Source: Actinomycetota bacterium (GTDB lineage: Bacteria; Actinomycetota; Acidimicrobiia; Acidimicrobiales; MedAcidi-G1). Taken from it: DNA of 33,049 nt. Of this stretch, positions 1-7,797 are shown piece by piece. Both the position numbers and the translations under genes were made by a program. Below the pieces are notes generated by a model. The model had not been told where the DNA came from. It saw only the letters and a program-made list of their open reading frames with translations, and searched no databases. Each line of letters begins with the position of its first letter. Within the stretch, counting starts at the first letter, position 1. The stretch is from NCBI GenBank assembly GCA_014381745.1, contig JACNLA010000043.1, positions 1 to 33,049 on the forward strand. Direction: 5' to 3'.

Positions 1-387
1 GTGGAGCTGGGGGGAATCGAACCCCCGTCCGTCAATGTGTGACCGAGCGCGCTACGACCATTCCCGAGATTGCGGCTTACGGCAGCCACACCGCCGGGTC
101 GGGTGGACCACTAGGGCCCGGCCGCAGGGTCTTTCCCCCATGTCAGCGGTCTTTCACGCCGTCAGCGGTCTGTCCCAGCTGTCTCCACCGCTTCTGTTGC
201 CGGGTTGCGGTGGACCGACCCCGCGTGCCGTTGCCGGTCGCAGTGACTCTCAACTACCTGACCAGGTCAGGCAGCGAGAGCGAGATCGTCCGTGTTGGCG
301 TCTCTTTGGGTGCCCCGTTTAGGGAGTCTGGGCAACTCCGGTCGCACGACACGTCCACTGCCATCGGCGTCGAAACCGATCAGCCCC
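1..387 (-). ncRNA. ssrA: tmRNA (transfer-messenger RNA)
   Basis: Read on the minus strand, the 5' end at 387 is GGGGCTGATCGGTTTCGAC, the classic tmRNA opening. The 3' end at position 1 carries the tRNA-like T arm (GGTTCGAATC) and the acceptor strand CAGCTCCAC, which pairs with the 5' GGGGCTG. If CCA is encoded, its last two bases lie just outside the window. The tag reading frame is at 267-299: GCC resume codon, encoded tag ANTDDLALAA, TGA stop. tmRNA with SmpB rescues stalled ribosomes and marks the product for proteolysis; smpB is 1.4 kb away on the same strand. No TANNNT box lies just upstream. A TTGACA at 442-447 (minus) has no partner -10 at normal spacing, so the promoter is not identified. 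Several open frames across this region are artefacts of the RNA gene. Confidence 0.97.
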
Positions 388-532
388 GTGGTGTGTGCGA
401 CAACCCAGAGGGCCGCCGCAACGTGCAGTCTGATGCTCAGTTGTCAAGAATCTGCACTTCAAGGCTACCGGTGAGGCGTGACAGGAAGTCCCGGAGCATG
501 TGAGGAGTTGCAGATCAGGTAAGAATCCGCCG

Positions 533-1804
533 ATGGATGACAGTCGGGCAGCCTCCTTTCAGTTCGTTCCATCCGGTGACGTGCCGCCGGTCGTGGAGAG
601 GGCCGAGGGCTGCACCCTCTACTTTGGTGACGGCAGCGAGGTGATCGACGCCGGTGGTGGTGCGGTTGCAGTGAACATCGGCCATGGTCGGACAGAGGTG
701 GCCGAAGCCGTTGCACATGCAACCCAGAGGGTTTCGTATGTGATTCCCCCATGGGTGACAGAGGAGCGGATCGCTCTCGTCGAGGCCCTCAGGGAGCGGT
801 GGCTACCCCCGGAACTAAGCCAGGTGGCCCTCGTGAGCGGTGGATCTGAGTCCGTTGACTCGGCGATTCGCCTGGCCATCAGCCACCACACGTCCGCGGG
901 GCGGCCGGAGCGCTGGAAGGTCATCGGGCGTGAGACCTCCTATCACGGTACGACCATGACCACGCTCGCAGCCGGGGGGCATCGATCACGGCGGCGCGGC
1001 TTCGACCACATCCTGACCGACTTCCCCAAGATGCCGGTGGCAGACGCCGAGGGCCTCGAAAAGGTCATCGAATCGGAGGACCCGGAGACGATCGCAGCTG
1101 TGATTGCGGAACCGGTGATCGGTGCGGCCGCCGGTGCCGTCCTCCCACCGGAAAGATGGTGGAGCGACGTAAGGGAAATTTGTGACACCCACGGAATCCT
1201 GCTCATCGCCGATGAGGTCATGACCGGCTTCGGTCGCACGGGGGAGAAGTTCGGTGTCGACCACTGGGGGGTGGTGCCCGACATCATGGTCGGCGGCAAG
1301 GGTCTCTCTGGTGGCTATGCACCCCTCGGCGGCGTGTTCGCATCCGAGAAGGTGGTGGCCCCGATTGCCAGGGCCGGCTCAGGAATGATGTTCTTCACCT
1401 TCTCAGCCCACTCGGCCGCATGTGCCGCAGGCGTGGCCGCCCTCAAGATCCTCGAAGACGAGGAACTTGTCTCGGCGAGCGCCTCAAAGGGCGCCGAGTT
1501 CCTGGAGTTGCTGGGACCCCTCGGAGGCCACCCCCATGTACGTGAGGTGCGAGGCCTGGGCCTGATGATCGGCATCGAGCTCGTCGAGGACAAGGAATCG
1601 GGTCGCCCCTACGGCCCGACCACCGGCATGGCTGGGCAGGTGGTCGGCGAGGCGTTGAGGCGTGGGGTGTGGGTTTATCCGGCCGGTGACGGCAATGCGC
1701 CGGATTCACTTCTTATCGGACCACCATTTACGATCACGACGGCTGAGATGGAGACCACGGTGAAGGTGGTTGGCGAGGCGATCTCGGCCGTTTGCGGCGA
1801 CTGA
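533..1804 (+). CDS. Class-III PLP-dependent aminotransferase
   Basis: A fold-type I aminotransferase of about 423 aa. The cofactor-binding motif LLIADEVMTGFGRTG is followed by the PLP lysine in VGGKGLSGGYAPLGG (Lys near residue 256), the usual class-III spacing; SGGSESVDSAIRLA upstream is the phosphate-binding region. The family transfers amino groups from omega-amino acids, diamines or similar donors to a keto acid; the substrate cannot be told from sequence. I chose ATG 533 because the protein then begins just before the conserved start of the fold and a near-consensus -10 (TAAGAA, 520-525) sits 7 nt upstream. A GTG at 500 would add 11 unconvincing residues. The gene lies between ssrA and smpB on the opposite strand, so it is not part of trans-translation. 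Confidence 0.9.
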   Translation: MDDSRAASFQFVPSGDVPPVVERAEGCTLYFGDGSEVIDAGGGAVAVNIGHGRTEVAEAVAHATQRVSYVIPPWVTEERIALVEALRERWLPPELSQVALVSGGSESVDSAIRLAISHHTSAGRPERWKVIGRETSYHGTTMTTLAAGGHRSRRRGFDHILTDFPKMPVADAEGLEKVIESEDPETIAAVIAEPVIGAAAGAVLPPERWWSDVREICDTHGILLIADEVMTGFGRTGEKFGVDHWGVVPDIMVGGKGLSGGYAPLGGVFASEKVVAPIARAGSGMMFFTFSAHSAACAAGVAALKILEDEELVSASASKGAEFLELLGPLGGHPHVREVRGLGLMIGIELVEDKESGRPYGPTTGMAGQVVGEALRRGVWVYPAGDGNAPDSLLIGPPFTITTAEMETTVKVVGEAISAVCGD

Positions 1805-1816
1805 GCGGCGGGATCT

Positions 1817-2287
1817 TCAGCGGCGTCGTCTGCGGGCCATCGCCTTCTCGGCCTCTCGGTCTGCTTCCCTGCGCACGAGTGCCTGGCGTTTGTCGTGCAG
1901 GTCGCGCCCCCGGGCGAGGGCAACCTCCACCTTGGCTCTGCCTCCGCTGAAGTAGAGGGAGAGTGGGATAAGGGTCAGGCCCTCTCGTTGCATCCGGTCC
2001 GTAATCCGGTGGATCTCCTTGCGGTGCAGGAGCAGCTTCTTGGGACGGTCCGGGTCGTGGCCCATGGCTTCGCCGGTCATTGCATAAGGGGCAATGTGAA
2101 GGCCGACCAGCCAGAGCTCGCCCGTTTCCTCCCGGGCAAACGCCTCAGAGATCTGCACCTTTGACTCGCGCAGGGACTTGACCTCGCTGCCCTTCAGCAC
2201 GAGGCCTGCCTCCCAGGTGTCGAGCAGGTCGTAGTTGCGTCGAGCCCGGCGGTTGCTGGCGACCACCCGGTCGCGTGCATCGCTCAC
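1817..2287 (-). CDS. smpB: SsrA-binding protein SmpB
   Basis: 156 aa, the normal SmpB length. It begins with the conserved ASNRRARRNYDLLDTWEAG segment, continues with GSEVKSLRES and the HDPDRPKKLLLHRKEI stretch, and ends in a basic lysine/arginine-rich tail (EKAMARRRRR), the part that becomes helical in the ribosomal A site and mRNA channel. SmpB binds the tRNA-like domain of tmRNA and is required for trans-translation. The start is GTG 2287; on the minus strand TACGCT lies 7 nt upstream, so the message is probably leaderless. It is divergent from the JAMM gene, whose leaderless promoter is in the same 55-nt gap. Confidence 0.97.
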   Translation of the reverse strand: MSDARDRVVASNRRARRNYDLLDTWEAGLVLKGSEVKSLRESKVQISEAFAREETGELWLVGLHIAPYAMTGEAMGHDPDRPKKLLLHRKEIHRITDRMQREGLTLIPLSLYFSGGRAKVEVALARGRDLHDKRQALVRREADREAEKAMARRRRR

Positions 2288-2294
2288 GAGGTTG

Positions 2295-2300
2295 AGCGTA
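2295..2300 (-). promoter_or_regulatory. -10 box of smpB (leaderless)
   Basis: TACGCT on the minus strand, ending 7 nt before the GTG start of smpB. This is the TANNNT-N6-8-start geometry. No good -35 is visible. Confidence 0.6.
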
Positions 2301-2329
2301 CCGGCGGCCCTGCACCCGGCTGACGGGGT

Positions 2330-2335
2330 TAGCCT
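2330..2335 (+). promoter_or_regulatory. -10 box of the mec-like gene (leaderless)
   Basis: TAGCCT ending 7 nt before GTG 2343. It decides the start of the JAMM gene against an upstream start at 2235 that would run through the smpB promoter and its 5' end. Confidence 0.6.
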
Positions 2336-2342
2336 CCCCGGC

Positions 2343-2783
2343 GTGCCGGAGGAGATTCTTACCTTGACGCCAGATGTCCATCAGGCGATGATCGACCTTG
2401 CGGTCCGTCATGACCCTGACGAGTCCTGTGGCCTGTTTGCCGGGCCGCCCGGGAGCATGTACGTCGATACGTTCTTCCCGATAGCGAACGTGGCTCCGCC
2501 TGAGCGCCGCCCCGAGATCTACACGCTTGACGGCGTGGGTCAGCTGGATGCCGAGAACTCTGCCGATGCCGCCGGCTTGTCCATCCTGGGTGTGATGCAC
2601 AGCCACACCCACACCCTGGCGTACCCGTCGCCCACAGATATTGCCGATGCTGCCCGATTCGACGAGTTCGGGGTGTGGGTATTCCTGATCGTGTCCCTAG
2701 AGCATCCTGAGCCGTACATGCGGGCGTTCCGTATCAGCGGCGATGTGATCAAAGAGGTATCGGTGGCGGTGGAGTCCGGCTAG
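2343..2783 (+). CDS. mec: Mov34/JAMM metalloprotease, Mec-like
   Basis: 146 aa. It has a complete JAMM zinc-protease motif: glutamate in DESCGLFAG (Glu27), then HSHTHTLAYPSPTD with His86, His88, Ser96 and Asp99 in the canonical HxH-x7-SxxD spacing. In Mycobacterium the homologue Mec releases cysteine from the C terminus of the sulfur carrier CysO, in the order mec-cysO-cysM. Here cysM follows directly and no CysO-like gene (ThiS/MoaD fold ending in GlyGly) lies between. Start GTG 2343 is supported by a -10 box 7 nt upstream; an alternative TTG at 2364 has a good GGAGGAG 9 nt before it but would cut into the first beta strand. Function is inferred from the motif and the cysM neighbour. Confidence 0.85.
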   Translation: MPEEILTLTPDVHQAMIDLAVRHDPDESCGLFAGPPGSMYVDTFFPIANVAPPERRPEIYTLDGVGQLDAENSADAAGLSILGVMHSHTHTLAYPSPTDIADAARFDEFGVWVFLIVSLEHPEPYMRAFRISGDVIKEVSVAVESG

Positions 2784-2786
2784 AAT
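2781..2786 (+). promoter_or_regulatory. Possible -10 box for cysM
   Basis: TAGAAT begins with the TAG stop of the mec-like gene. A start site about 7 nt downstream would give cysM a leader of roughly 55 nt. Alternatively cysM is simply cotranscribed with mec. Confidence 0.35.
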
Positions 2787-2847
2787 CCTGACTGAACTGG
2801 TCGTGTTTACGATCGGGCAGGCAGAACACAGGCAGGGAAGCGGGCCA

Positions 2848-3810
2848 ATGGCCGTCTACTCCTCGGTAATCGACCTCATCGGCGACACGCCGATAGTCGA
2901 CGTGAGCGTGCTCAGCCCCAGCCCCGACGTTCGGATACTCGCCAAGCTTGAGGGCCAGAACCCGGCGGGCTCCGTCAAGGACCGCATCGCCCGAGCGATG
3001 ATCGCCGACGCAGAGGCCGACGGAACCCTCACCCCCGGACGCACGATCATCGAGCCGTCATCGGGAAATACGGGCATTGCCCTTGCCATGATCGCCCGGA
3101 TCCGCGGCTATCCGCTCAAGATCGTGTTGCCCGAGAACGTGTCGCCCGAGCGGCGTTCGATGCTCGAGATCTTCGGAGCAGAGATCATCTCCTCGCCGGG
3201 AGGCGAGGGCTCCAACGGAGCTGTGCGGCTGGCCCAGGAGTTGGCCGATCAAAACCCCGACTGGGTCTTCCTCTACCAGTACGGCAACGAGGCGAACCCC
3301 CGCGCCCACTACGAGACCACCGGCCCAGAAATCCTGGCTGACGTACCCGACATCACCCACTTCATCGCAGGCCTCGGCACCAGCGGAACCCTCATGGGTG
3401 TAGGCAGCTACCTCAAGGAGAACCGGCCCGGAGTGCAGATCCTCGCAGTAGAGCCACCTGCCGGCGAGATCGTCCAGGGGCTCCGCAGCCTCGAGGACGG
3501 TTTCATCCCCCCGGTGTTCGAAAAGTGGGGAGGGAACGACCTGCTCGACGGAAAGCGGATAGTAAGACCCCGCGAATCGATCGAATCGGCCCGGCGTCTC
3601 GCCGACAAGTGCGGAATCTTCGCCGGCCTCTCCGCTGGAGCAGCCCTTGCCGGTGCCCTCAGAGTTGCCGAGCGGGTCGCCTCCGAGGACGGCCAGGCTG
3701 TGATCGTGTTCCTCGTCAGCGACGCCGGCTGGAAATACCTGTCGACGGGCGCATGGACCGGAGACATAGACGAGGTGGCGGCCAGCGCCGAGTCCACCAT
3801 CTACTTCTAG
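2848..3810 (+). CDS. cysM: CysM-type cysteine synthase (probable O-phosphoserine sulfhydrylase)
   Basis: 320 aa, close to mycobacterial CysM (about 323). The PLP lysine is Lys44 in NPAGSVKDRIARAMI, followed by the substrate loop EPSSGNTGIALAM and the glycine-rich GLGTSGTLMGVG phosphate site. The C terminus DAGWKYLSTGAWTGD is typical of the actinobacterial CysM that uses O-phosphoserine and a thiocarboxylated CysO rather than O-acetylserine and sulfide. The arginine I recall as Arg220 of the mycobacterial enzyme, linked to phosphoserine preference, appears kept in the GLRSLEDGF segment (alignment from memory). ATG 2848 follows a GGGAAG; an in-frame GTG at 2803 would add 15 unlikely residues. 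It follows the JAMM gene on the same strand. Confidence 0.9.
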   Translation: MAVYSSVIDLIGDTPIVDVSVLSPSPDVRILAKLEGQNPAGSVKDRIARAMIADAEADGTLTPGRTIIEPSSGNTGIALAMIARIRGYPLKIVLPENVSPERRSMLEIFGAEIISSPGGEGSNGAVRLAQELADQNPDWVFLYQYGNEANPRAHYETTGPEILADVPDITHFIAGLGTSGTLMGVGSYLKENRPGVQILAVEPPAGEIVQGLRSLEDGFIPPVFEKWGGNDLLDGKRIVRPRESIESARRLADKCGIFAGLSAGAALAGALRVAERVASEDGQAVIVFLVSDAGWKYLSTGAWTGDIDEVAASAESTIYF

Positions 3811-3833
3811 GCTGCACTCCGAGCCATACCTAA

Positions 3834-3848
3834 GCCCGTGCATCGGGC
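3834..3848 (+). terminator. Small GC hairpin between cysM and rph
   Basis: GCCCG-TGCAT-CGGGC, a perfect 5-bp stem with a 5-nt loop just before the rph ribosome-binding site. There is no T run, so it is at most a weak terminator or a leader structure. Confidence 0.3.
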
Positions 3849-3866
3849 GACGAACCAGGAGGACCT

Positions 3867-4589
3867 GTGCGACCAGACGGACGCGTCAACGACGAGTTGC
3901 GCCCACTTCACTTCGAGCGTGACTACACCGAGATGGCCGACGGCGCCTGCCTGGTCAGCTTCGGCCGCACCCGGGTGCTCTGTACTGCATCGGTGGGCGA
4001 CGGCGTGCCCCGCTGGCTAAGAGACACAGGGCGTGGCTGGGTAACGGCCGAGTACTCGATGCTCCCGGGCTCCAGCAGCGAGAGGATCAGGCGCCGGGTG
4101 TCGGGTCGCGACCAGGAAATCCAGCGTCTGATCGCGAGGTCGCTGCGGGCCGTCGTGAACCTGGATCTGTTGGGTGAGCGTGAGGTGACGGTCGACTGTG
4201 ACGTGTTGCAGGCCGACGGCGGCACGCGGACCGCCTCGATCTGTGGTGGATACCTTGCCCTCCACGATGCCATGACCCGCCTCGTAGTGGCAGGTGAGAT
4301 TCCAGAGCACCCCCTAACCGACGAGTTGGCGGCCATCTCGGTCGGAATCATCGACGGCGAGGCCCGCCTCGACCTCCCCTACGTGGAGGACTCCACGGCC
4401 GAAGTTGACTTCAACGTCGTAATGACCGGAGCCGGCCACTTCGTCGAGGTGCAGGGAACCGCCGAGGGTGAGTCCTTTGACCGCTCCCAGTTGGATTCAC
4501 TCGTCGACCTCGCCGCCGGTGGAATCGCCGACATTGTCGCCATGCAACGGGCACTCCTAGCCGATCCGCCAGCCGCCCGGGCAACCTGA
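3867..4589 (+). CDS. rph: Ribonuclease PH
   Basis: 240 aa, the usual size. It opens with [20 protein letters not shown] and contains the family hallmarks [14 protein letters not shown], the [20 protein letters not shown] stretch, and the phosphate-site region [19 protein letters not shown]. RNase PH trims the 3' ends of tRNA precursors by phosphorolysis and works as a hexameric ring. Start is GTG 3867 behind a strong AGGAGGA at 3857-3863, one of the few clear Shine-Dalgarno starts here. rdgB follows 7 nt downstream; rph-rdgB is a common actinobacterial pair. Confidence 0.96.
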   Translation: MRPDGRVNDELRPLHFERDYTEMADGACLVSFGRTRVLCTASVGDGVPRWLRDTGRGWVTAEYSMLPGSSSERIRRRVSGRDQEIQRLIARSLRAVVNLDLLGEREVTVDCDVLQADGGTRTASICGGYLALHDAMTRLVVAGEIPEHPLTDELAAISVGIIDGEARLDLPYVEDSTAEVDFNVVMTGAGHFVEVQGTAEGESFDRSQLDSLVDLAAGGIADIVAMQRALLADPPAARAT

Positions 4590-4596
4590 CCGGTTG

Positions 4597-5202
4597 ATGC
4601 CCGCTCAGCGGCTTGTGCTGGCCAGCGCCAACCCTGACAAGGTGGCCGAGTTGAGGCTGCTGCTCAACGGTGTTGTCGAGGTTATGCCCCGCCCAACTGA
4701 CCTTGCCGAGGTGGTCGAGAACGAGGAAACGCTCGAGGGAAACGCCAGGTTGAAGGCTGCGGCGGTGTGTCGTGCAACCGACTGCGCCGCCATTGCAGAC
4801 GACACGGGCCTCTTCGTAGACGCCCTTGGAGGCCGGCCCGGCGTCAGGTCCGCCCGGTTCGCCGGCGACGACGCCACCTATGCAGACAATCTGGCCAAGC
4901 TCCTGGAGGAACTTGCGTCAACGCCACCTGAAAGGCGCTCGGCACGGTTCCAGACGGTGGTAATGGTGAAGTATCCGGATGGAAGAGAGCTGACAGCAAC
5001 AGGAACCGTCGAGGGCCACATCGCAGAATCTCCGACCGGCGGTGGAGGCTTCGGCTACGACCCCGTGTTCGTGCCCGTTGAGGGCGACGGCAGGTCGTTT
5101 GCCGAGATGGGAGACGACAAGCACCGGTTCTCCCACAGAGGAAGGGCGCTCCGGGCAATAGTGCCGATGCTCGACATCACACCGGCAGAATCCGCGGGCT
5201 AG
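4597..5202 (+). CDS. rdgB: XTP/dITP pyrophosphatase (Ham1/RdgB family)
   Basis: 201 aa. It has the N-terminal nucleotide-binding signature LASANPDKVAELRLLL, the metal/catalytic segment AIADDTGLFVDALGGRPGVRSARFAG, GGGGFGYDPVFVP and the C-terminal KHRFSHRGRAL. The enzyme hydrolyses ITP, dITP and XTP to monophosphates, keeping deaminated purines out of DNA and RNA. ATG 4597 is preferred to an in-frame TTG at 4594. It is almost certainly cotranscribed with rph. Its TAG stop lies inside a CTAG shared with the stop of the convergent GGDEF-EAL gene. Confidence 0.95.
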   Translation: MPAQRLVLASANPDKVAELRLLLNGVVEVMPRPTDLAEVVENEETLEGNARLKAAAVCRATDCAAIADDTGLFVDALGGRPGVRSARFAGDDATYADNLAKLLEELASTPPERRSARFQTVVMVKYPDGRELTATGTVEGHIAESPTGGGGFGYDPVFVPVEGDGRSFAEMGDDKHRFSHRGRALRAIVPMLDITPAESAG

Positions 5203-7634
5203 TTCAACGAGACCGGTGCCTGTTCCCAGGTGTTCCCGAGGAAGCGGTCGAACTCGGCGTCAGTTACCGCTTCAGAGAAGTGGAACCCCTGGGCAAGGTC
5301 ACAGCGCAGTTTCTGCAGGTGCTCCAACTGGGAGCGTGTCTCGACGCCCTCGGCGACGACCTGAAGGCCTAGACCCTGAGCGAGGGCGACCGTGCCGGTG
5401 ACTATCGCCGTGTCGTCGTCGTCGGTTCCGAGGCCCGACACGAAGGACCGATCGATCTTGACGAAGTCGATCGGGAAGCGTTTGAGATAGGCGAGTGACG
5501 AGAACCCTGTGCCGAAGTCATCGAGGCCGATGCGAACACCGAGGGCGGTGAGATCGCCGAGCACCTTTTCGGTTACCGGGTTTGCGGCGATGAGGGCCGA
5601 TTCGGTGAACTCCAGCGCCACCTGTGACGAAGACAGGCCGTTGGCGTCGATGGCCTCACGAACCATCACCGGAAATGCGGGGTCCGCCAGTTGTCGTGCA
5701 GACACGTTGACGGCGATGCTGAGATCCTCGCCGCCACGGCCGGCCCACGATGCAAGACGGCCAAGGGCAATGGAGACCACCCTGCTGCCGAGTTGGGCGA
5801 TCAGCCCGCTGTCCTCGGCGATGTCGATGAACTGGTCGGGCATCAACAGCTCGCCGCCCGTCCCACGAATCCTTGCCAGAGCCTCTGCACCGGTCACCGA
5901 ACCATCGGCGATACGGACTATCGGCTGGAAGTGGACCTCGATGCGGTCCTCGTCGAGGGCCATCCGTAGTTCCTGCTCAACCGAGTGGCGTCGGACCGCC
6001 TGAGCCCGAAGGTGGTCGTCGAACAACTCGGCACGGTCACGTCCCTGGTCCTTGGCCCTGTACATGGCGGTGTCTGCGTCGCGGAGGAGATCCTCAGGTG
6101 CCTCTTCTCCGTAACCGATTGCCACACCGATGCTGGTGGTGACAACGGTTGATTCGCTGCCGAGCTGGATGGGTCGCCCAAGCGATGCCCTCACGCGTTC
6201 GGCGGCTACAAGAGCGTCAGTTGTACGCAACATGTCGCCGATCAACACGACAAACTCGTCGCCTCCCAGCCTGGCGACGGTGTCTCCGGGTCGGACGGTC
6301 TGAGACAGTCGATGGGCCGCCTCACGCAACAGGTCGTCACCGGAGCCGTGTCCAAGCGAATCGTTCACGACCTTGAAGCGGTCCAGGTCCAGGAACAACA
6401 CGCCAACCATTCGGTCGTGACGCGCTGCACGGTGCAGTGCGTCCCCCAGCCGGTCGAGCAGGAGGGCCCGGTTGGGTAGCCCCGTCAACTCATCGTGAAA
6501 GGCGCGCTCCTCCAACTCTGCGGCAACCTCGACACGTTCTGTCACATCACGGGCGTTTACGACCACTCCGTCCACGGCCGGGTTCCCAAGCAGGTTCGTG
6601 GCAACTATCTCCATGTAGCGCCAACCGCCTCCGGCATGGGCAACGCGTGCCTCAAAGGCCGGGGACATGCCCGGCGTGGCCAGAACCTCTGCGGTTCGCT
6701 CAGCCAGGCCCTCGTGGTCCTCGGGATGCACCAGGTCGAGGACCGGCACGCCCTCCAACTCGAATGCTTCGCGGCCCAGTACACGGGCAACTGCCGGGCT
6801 GGCGTACACGATGTCGCCAGTGTCGCTCACAACCAGAACCAGATCGGATGCGTGCTCGACCAGTGCAGCAAGCCGGATCTCTGAGGCCTCGACACGTTGC
6901 TGAGCGGCGTGCAGGTCCGTCAGGTCACGTCCGACCATTGAGATGGCGTCGACGACTCCGTCGGCATCTCGATGCGCCACCAGGAGAGCCGACATGGGAA
7001 GCGTTCCGCCGCTCCGGCGAGCCAGCCTCACCTCTCCACTCCAGGTGCCCGAGGTCCGGACAGCAGGCAGGGCGGTAGCGGCCAGACGAGCCTGTGACCA
7101 GCCGTCGAGGTGGTCGAGGAGCGCGCTGCCGGTGATGTCGCCTCCACCCATGTGGCGACGCATGGCATCGTTTGCCCAGACGACGCTCCGGCCCAGCGGG
7201 TCAAGAATGGCGACCAGGTCGGGGGTGGCCTCGAGCACCCTGGTCAACTCGTGGGCGCGTCGGGACTCATCGACCTCGGCTGTGATGTCGCTGATGCTCA
7301 ACAAAGCGCCGCTGCCCGAGCCGTCCATGGTTGGCAGGGGCGTCGTCGTGAGGTCCACCCAGCGCAGAGCCCCGGCCCTGGTGCTGAGGCGGAGCCGTCC
7401 ACGCAGGGCCGTACCGCCCGCCAGCGAGAGCTGAAGATCTGACACAAACTCGTCGCGACCATCGAGGTCGACGCACTCAGTCCACTTCGAGGACCCCTGC
7501 TGCTCAGGAGAGAACCCGGTCATGGCCACCCATCTGTGGTTTGCGTACCGGGGTTGCCCGTCGGGGCCCAGCAGGGCCATGCCGACGGGGGCAGCGTCGA
7601 TGAGAGCACGCAGGGTGGGGTCAACCTCGATCAC
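5199..7634 (-). CDS. Three-PAS GGDEF-EAL cyclic-di-GMP regulator
   Basis: 811 aa. Three PAS sensor domains (about 5-120, 130-245 and 255-370) precede a GGDEF diguanylate cyclase domain (about 375-540) and an EAL phosphodiesterase domain (about 555-800). The GGDEF motif is intact at 457-461, with the RxxD inhibitory site (448-451) exactly five residues before it; FLDLDRFKVVNDSLGHG is present. In the EAL half, AEALAR (583-588), DDFGTGFSSL (705-714) and AEGVET are intact, so both activities look possible. No transmembrane segment is evident, so it is probably cytosolic; PAS ligands are unknown. The GTG start at 7634 is only 1 nt past the tRNA-Leu discriminator, so the gene is either cotranscribed with the tRNA or leaderless after 3' processing. 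Met19 is an alternative start but would cut into PAS1. Confidence 0.95.
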   Translation of the reverse strand: MIEVDPTLRALIDAAPVGMALLGPDGQPRYANHRWVAMTGFSPEQQGSSKWTECVDLDGRDEFVSDLQLSLAGGTALRGRLRLSTRAGALRWVDLTTTPLPTMDGSGSGALLSISDITAEVDESRRAHELTRVLEATPDLVAILDPLGRSVVWANDAMRRHMGGGDITGSALLDHLDGWSQARLAATALPAVRTSGTWSGEVRLARRSGGTLPMSALLVAHRDADGVVDAISMVGRDLTDLHAAQQRVEASEIRLAALVEHASDLVLVVSDTGDIVYASPAVARVLGREAFELEGVPVLDLVHPEDHEGLAERTAEVLATPGMSPAFEARVAHAGGGWRYMEIVATNLLGNPAVDGVVVNARDVTERVEVAAELEERAFHDELTGLPNRALLLDRLGDALHRAARHDRMVGVLFLDLDRFKVVNDSLGHGSGDDLLREAAHRLSQTVRPGDTVARLGGDEFVVLIGDMLRTTDALVAAERVRASLGRPIQLGSESTVVTTSIGVAIGYGEEAPEDLLRDADTAMYRAKDQGRDRAELFDDHLRAQAVRRHSVEQELRMALDEDRIEVHFQPIVRIADGSVTGAEALARIRGTGGELLMPDQFIDIAEDSGLIAQLGSRVVSIALGRLASWAGRGGEDLSIAVNVSARQLADPAFPVMVREAIDANGLSSSQVALEFTESALIAANPVTEKVLGDLTALGVRIGLDDFGTGFSSLAYLKRFPIDFVKIDRSFVSGLGTDDDDTAIVTGTVALAQGLGLQVVAEGVETRSQLEHLQKLRCDLAQGFHFSEAVTDAEFDRFLGNTWEQAPVSLN

Positions 7635-7635
7635 G

Positions 7636-7717
7636 TGCGGACGGAGGGACTCGAACCCCCACGCCTCTCGGCGCCGGCACCTAAAGCCGGTGCGTCTACC
7701 AGTTCCGCCACGTCCGC
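7636..7717 (-). tRNA. tRNA-Leu (anticodon UAG)
   Basis: On the minus strand the acceptor stem is GCGGACG/CGTCCGC with discriminator A. The D-arm region is GGAACTGGTAGACGC. The anticodon stem CCGGC/GCCGG encloses TTTAGGT, with anticodon TAG at 7681-7683. There is a long type-II variable arm and the T loop TTCGAGT. Length is 82 nt without CCA, which is not encoded. It reads CUN leucine codons. A -10 box TAGGCT sits 8 nt upstream. Confidence 0.97.
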
Positions 7718-7725
7718 AGGGGGCC

Positions 7726-7731
7726 AGCCTA
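7726..7731 (-). promoter_or_regulatory. -10 box of tRNA-Leu
   Basis: TAGGCT on the minus strand ends 8 nt before the first base of the mature tRNA. It may also drive the GGDEF-EAL gene that begins at the tRNA 3' end. Confidence 0.55.
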
Positions 7732-7758
7732 CGTCGCGCCCCGGCCCGCTGGACCGAC

Positions 7759-7787
7759 CTCGGCGCCAGAAGCAGGCTGGGGCCGAG
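7759..7787 (-). terminator. Hairpin downstream of clpP
   Basis: CTCGGC-G-CCAG / CTGG-G-GCCGAG forms 10 bp with one G-G mismatch and a 7-nt loop, placed just after the clpP stop and before the tRNA-Leu promoter. It lacks a strong T tract, so terminator function is inferred from position and stability. Confidence 0.45.
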
Positions 7788-7797
7788 AGAGTGACGT

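Noticed and set aside
442-447. TTGACA on the minus strand as a tmRNA -35 box
   Set aside because: No TANNNT or similar -10 at 15-19 nt; no TA dinucleotide at all between it and the tmRNA 5' end on that strand.
35-503. Overlapping open frames of 60-154 codons at the start of the window
   Set aside because: They lie within or across the tmRNA gene and its upstream region, and their translations look like random GC-rich sequence.
3058-3843. A 261-codon open frame antisense to cysM
   Set aside because: It is a mirror of strongly coding cysM sequence in GC-rich DNA, without recognisable motifs or start signals.
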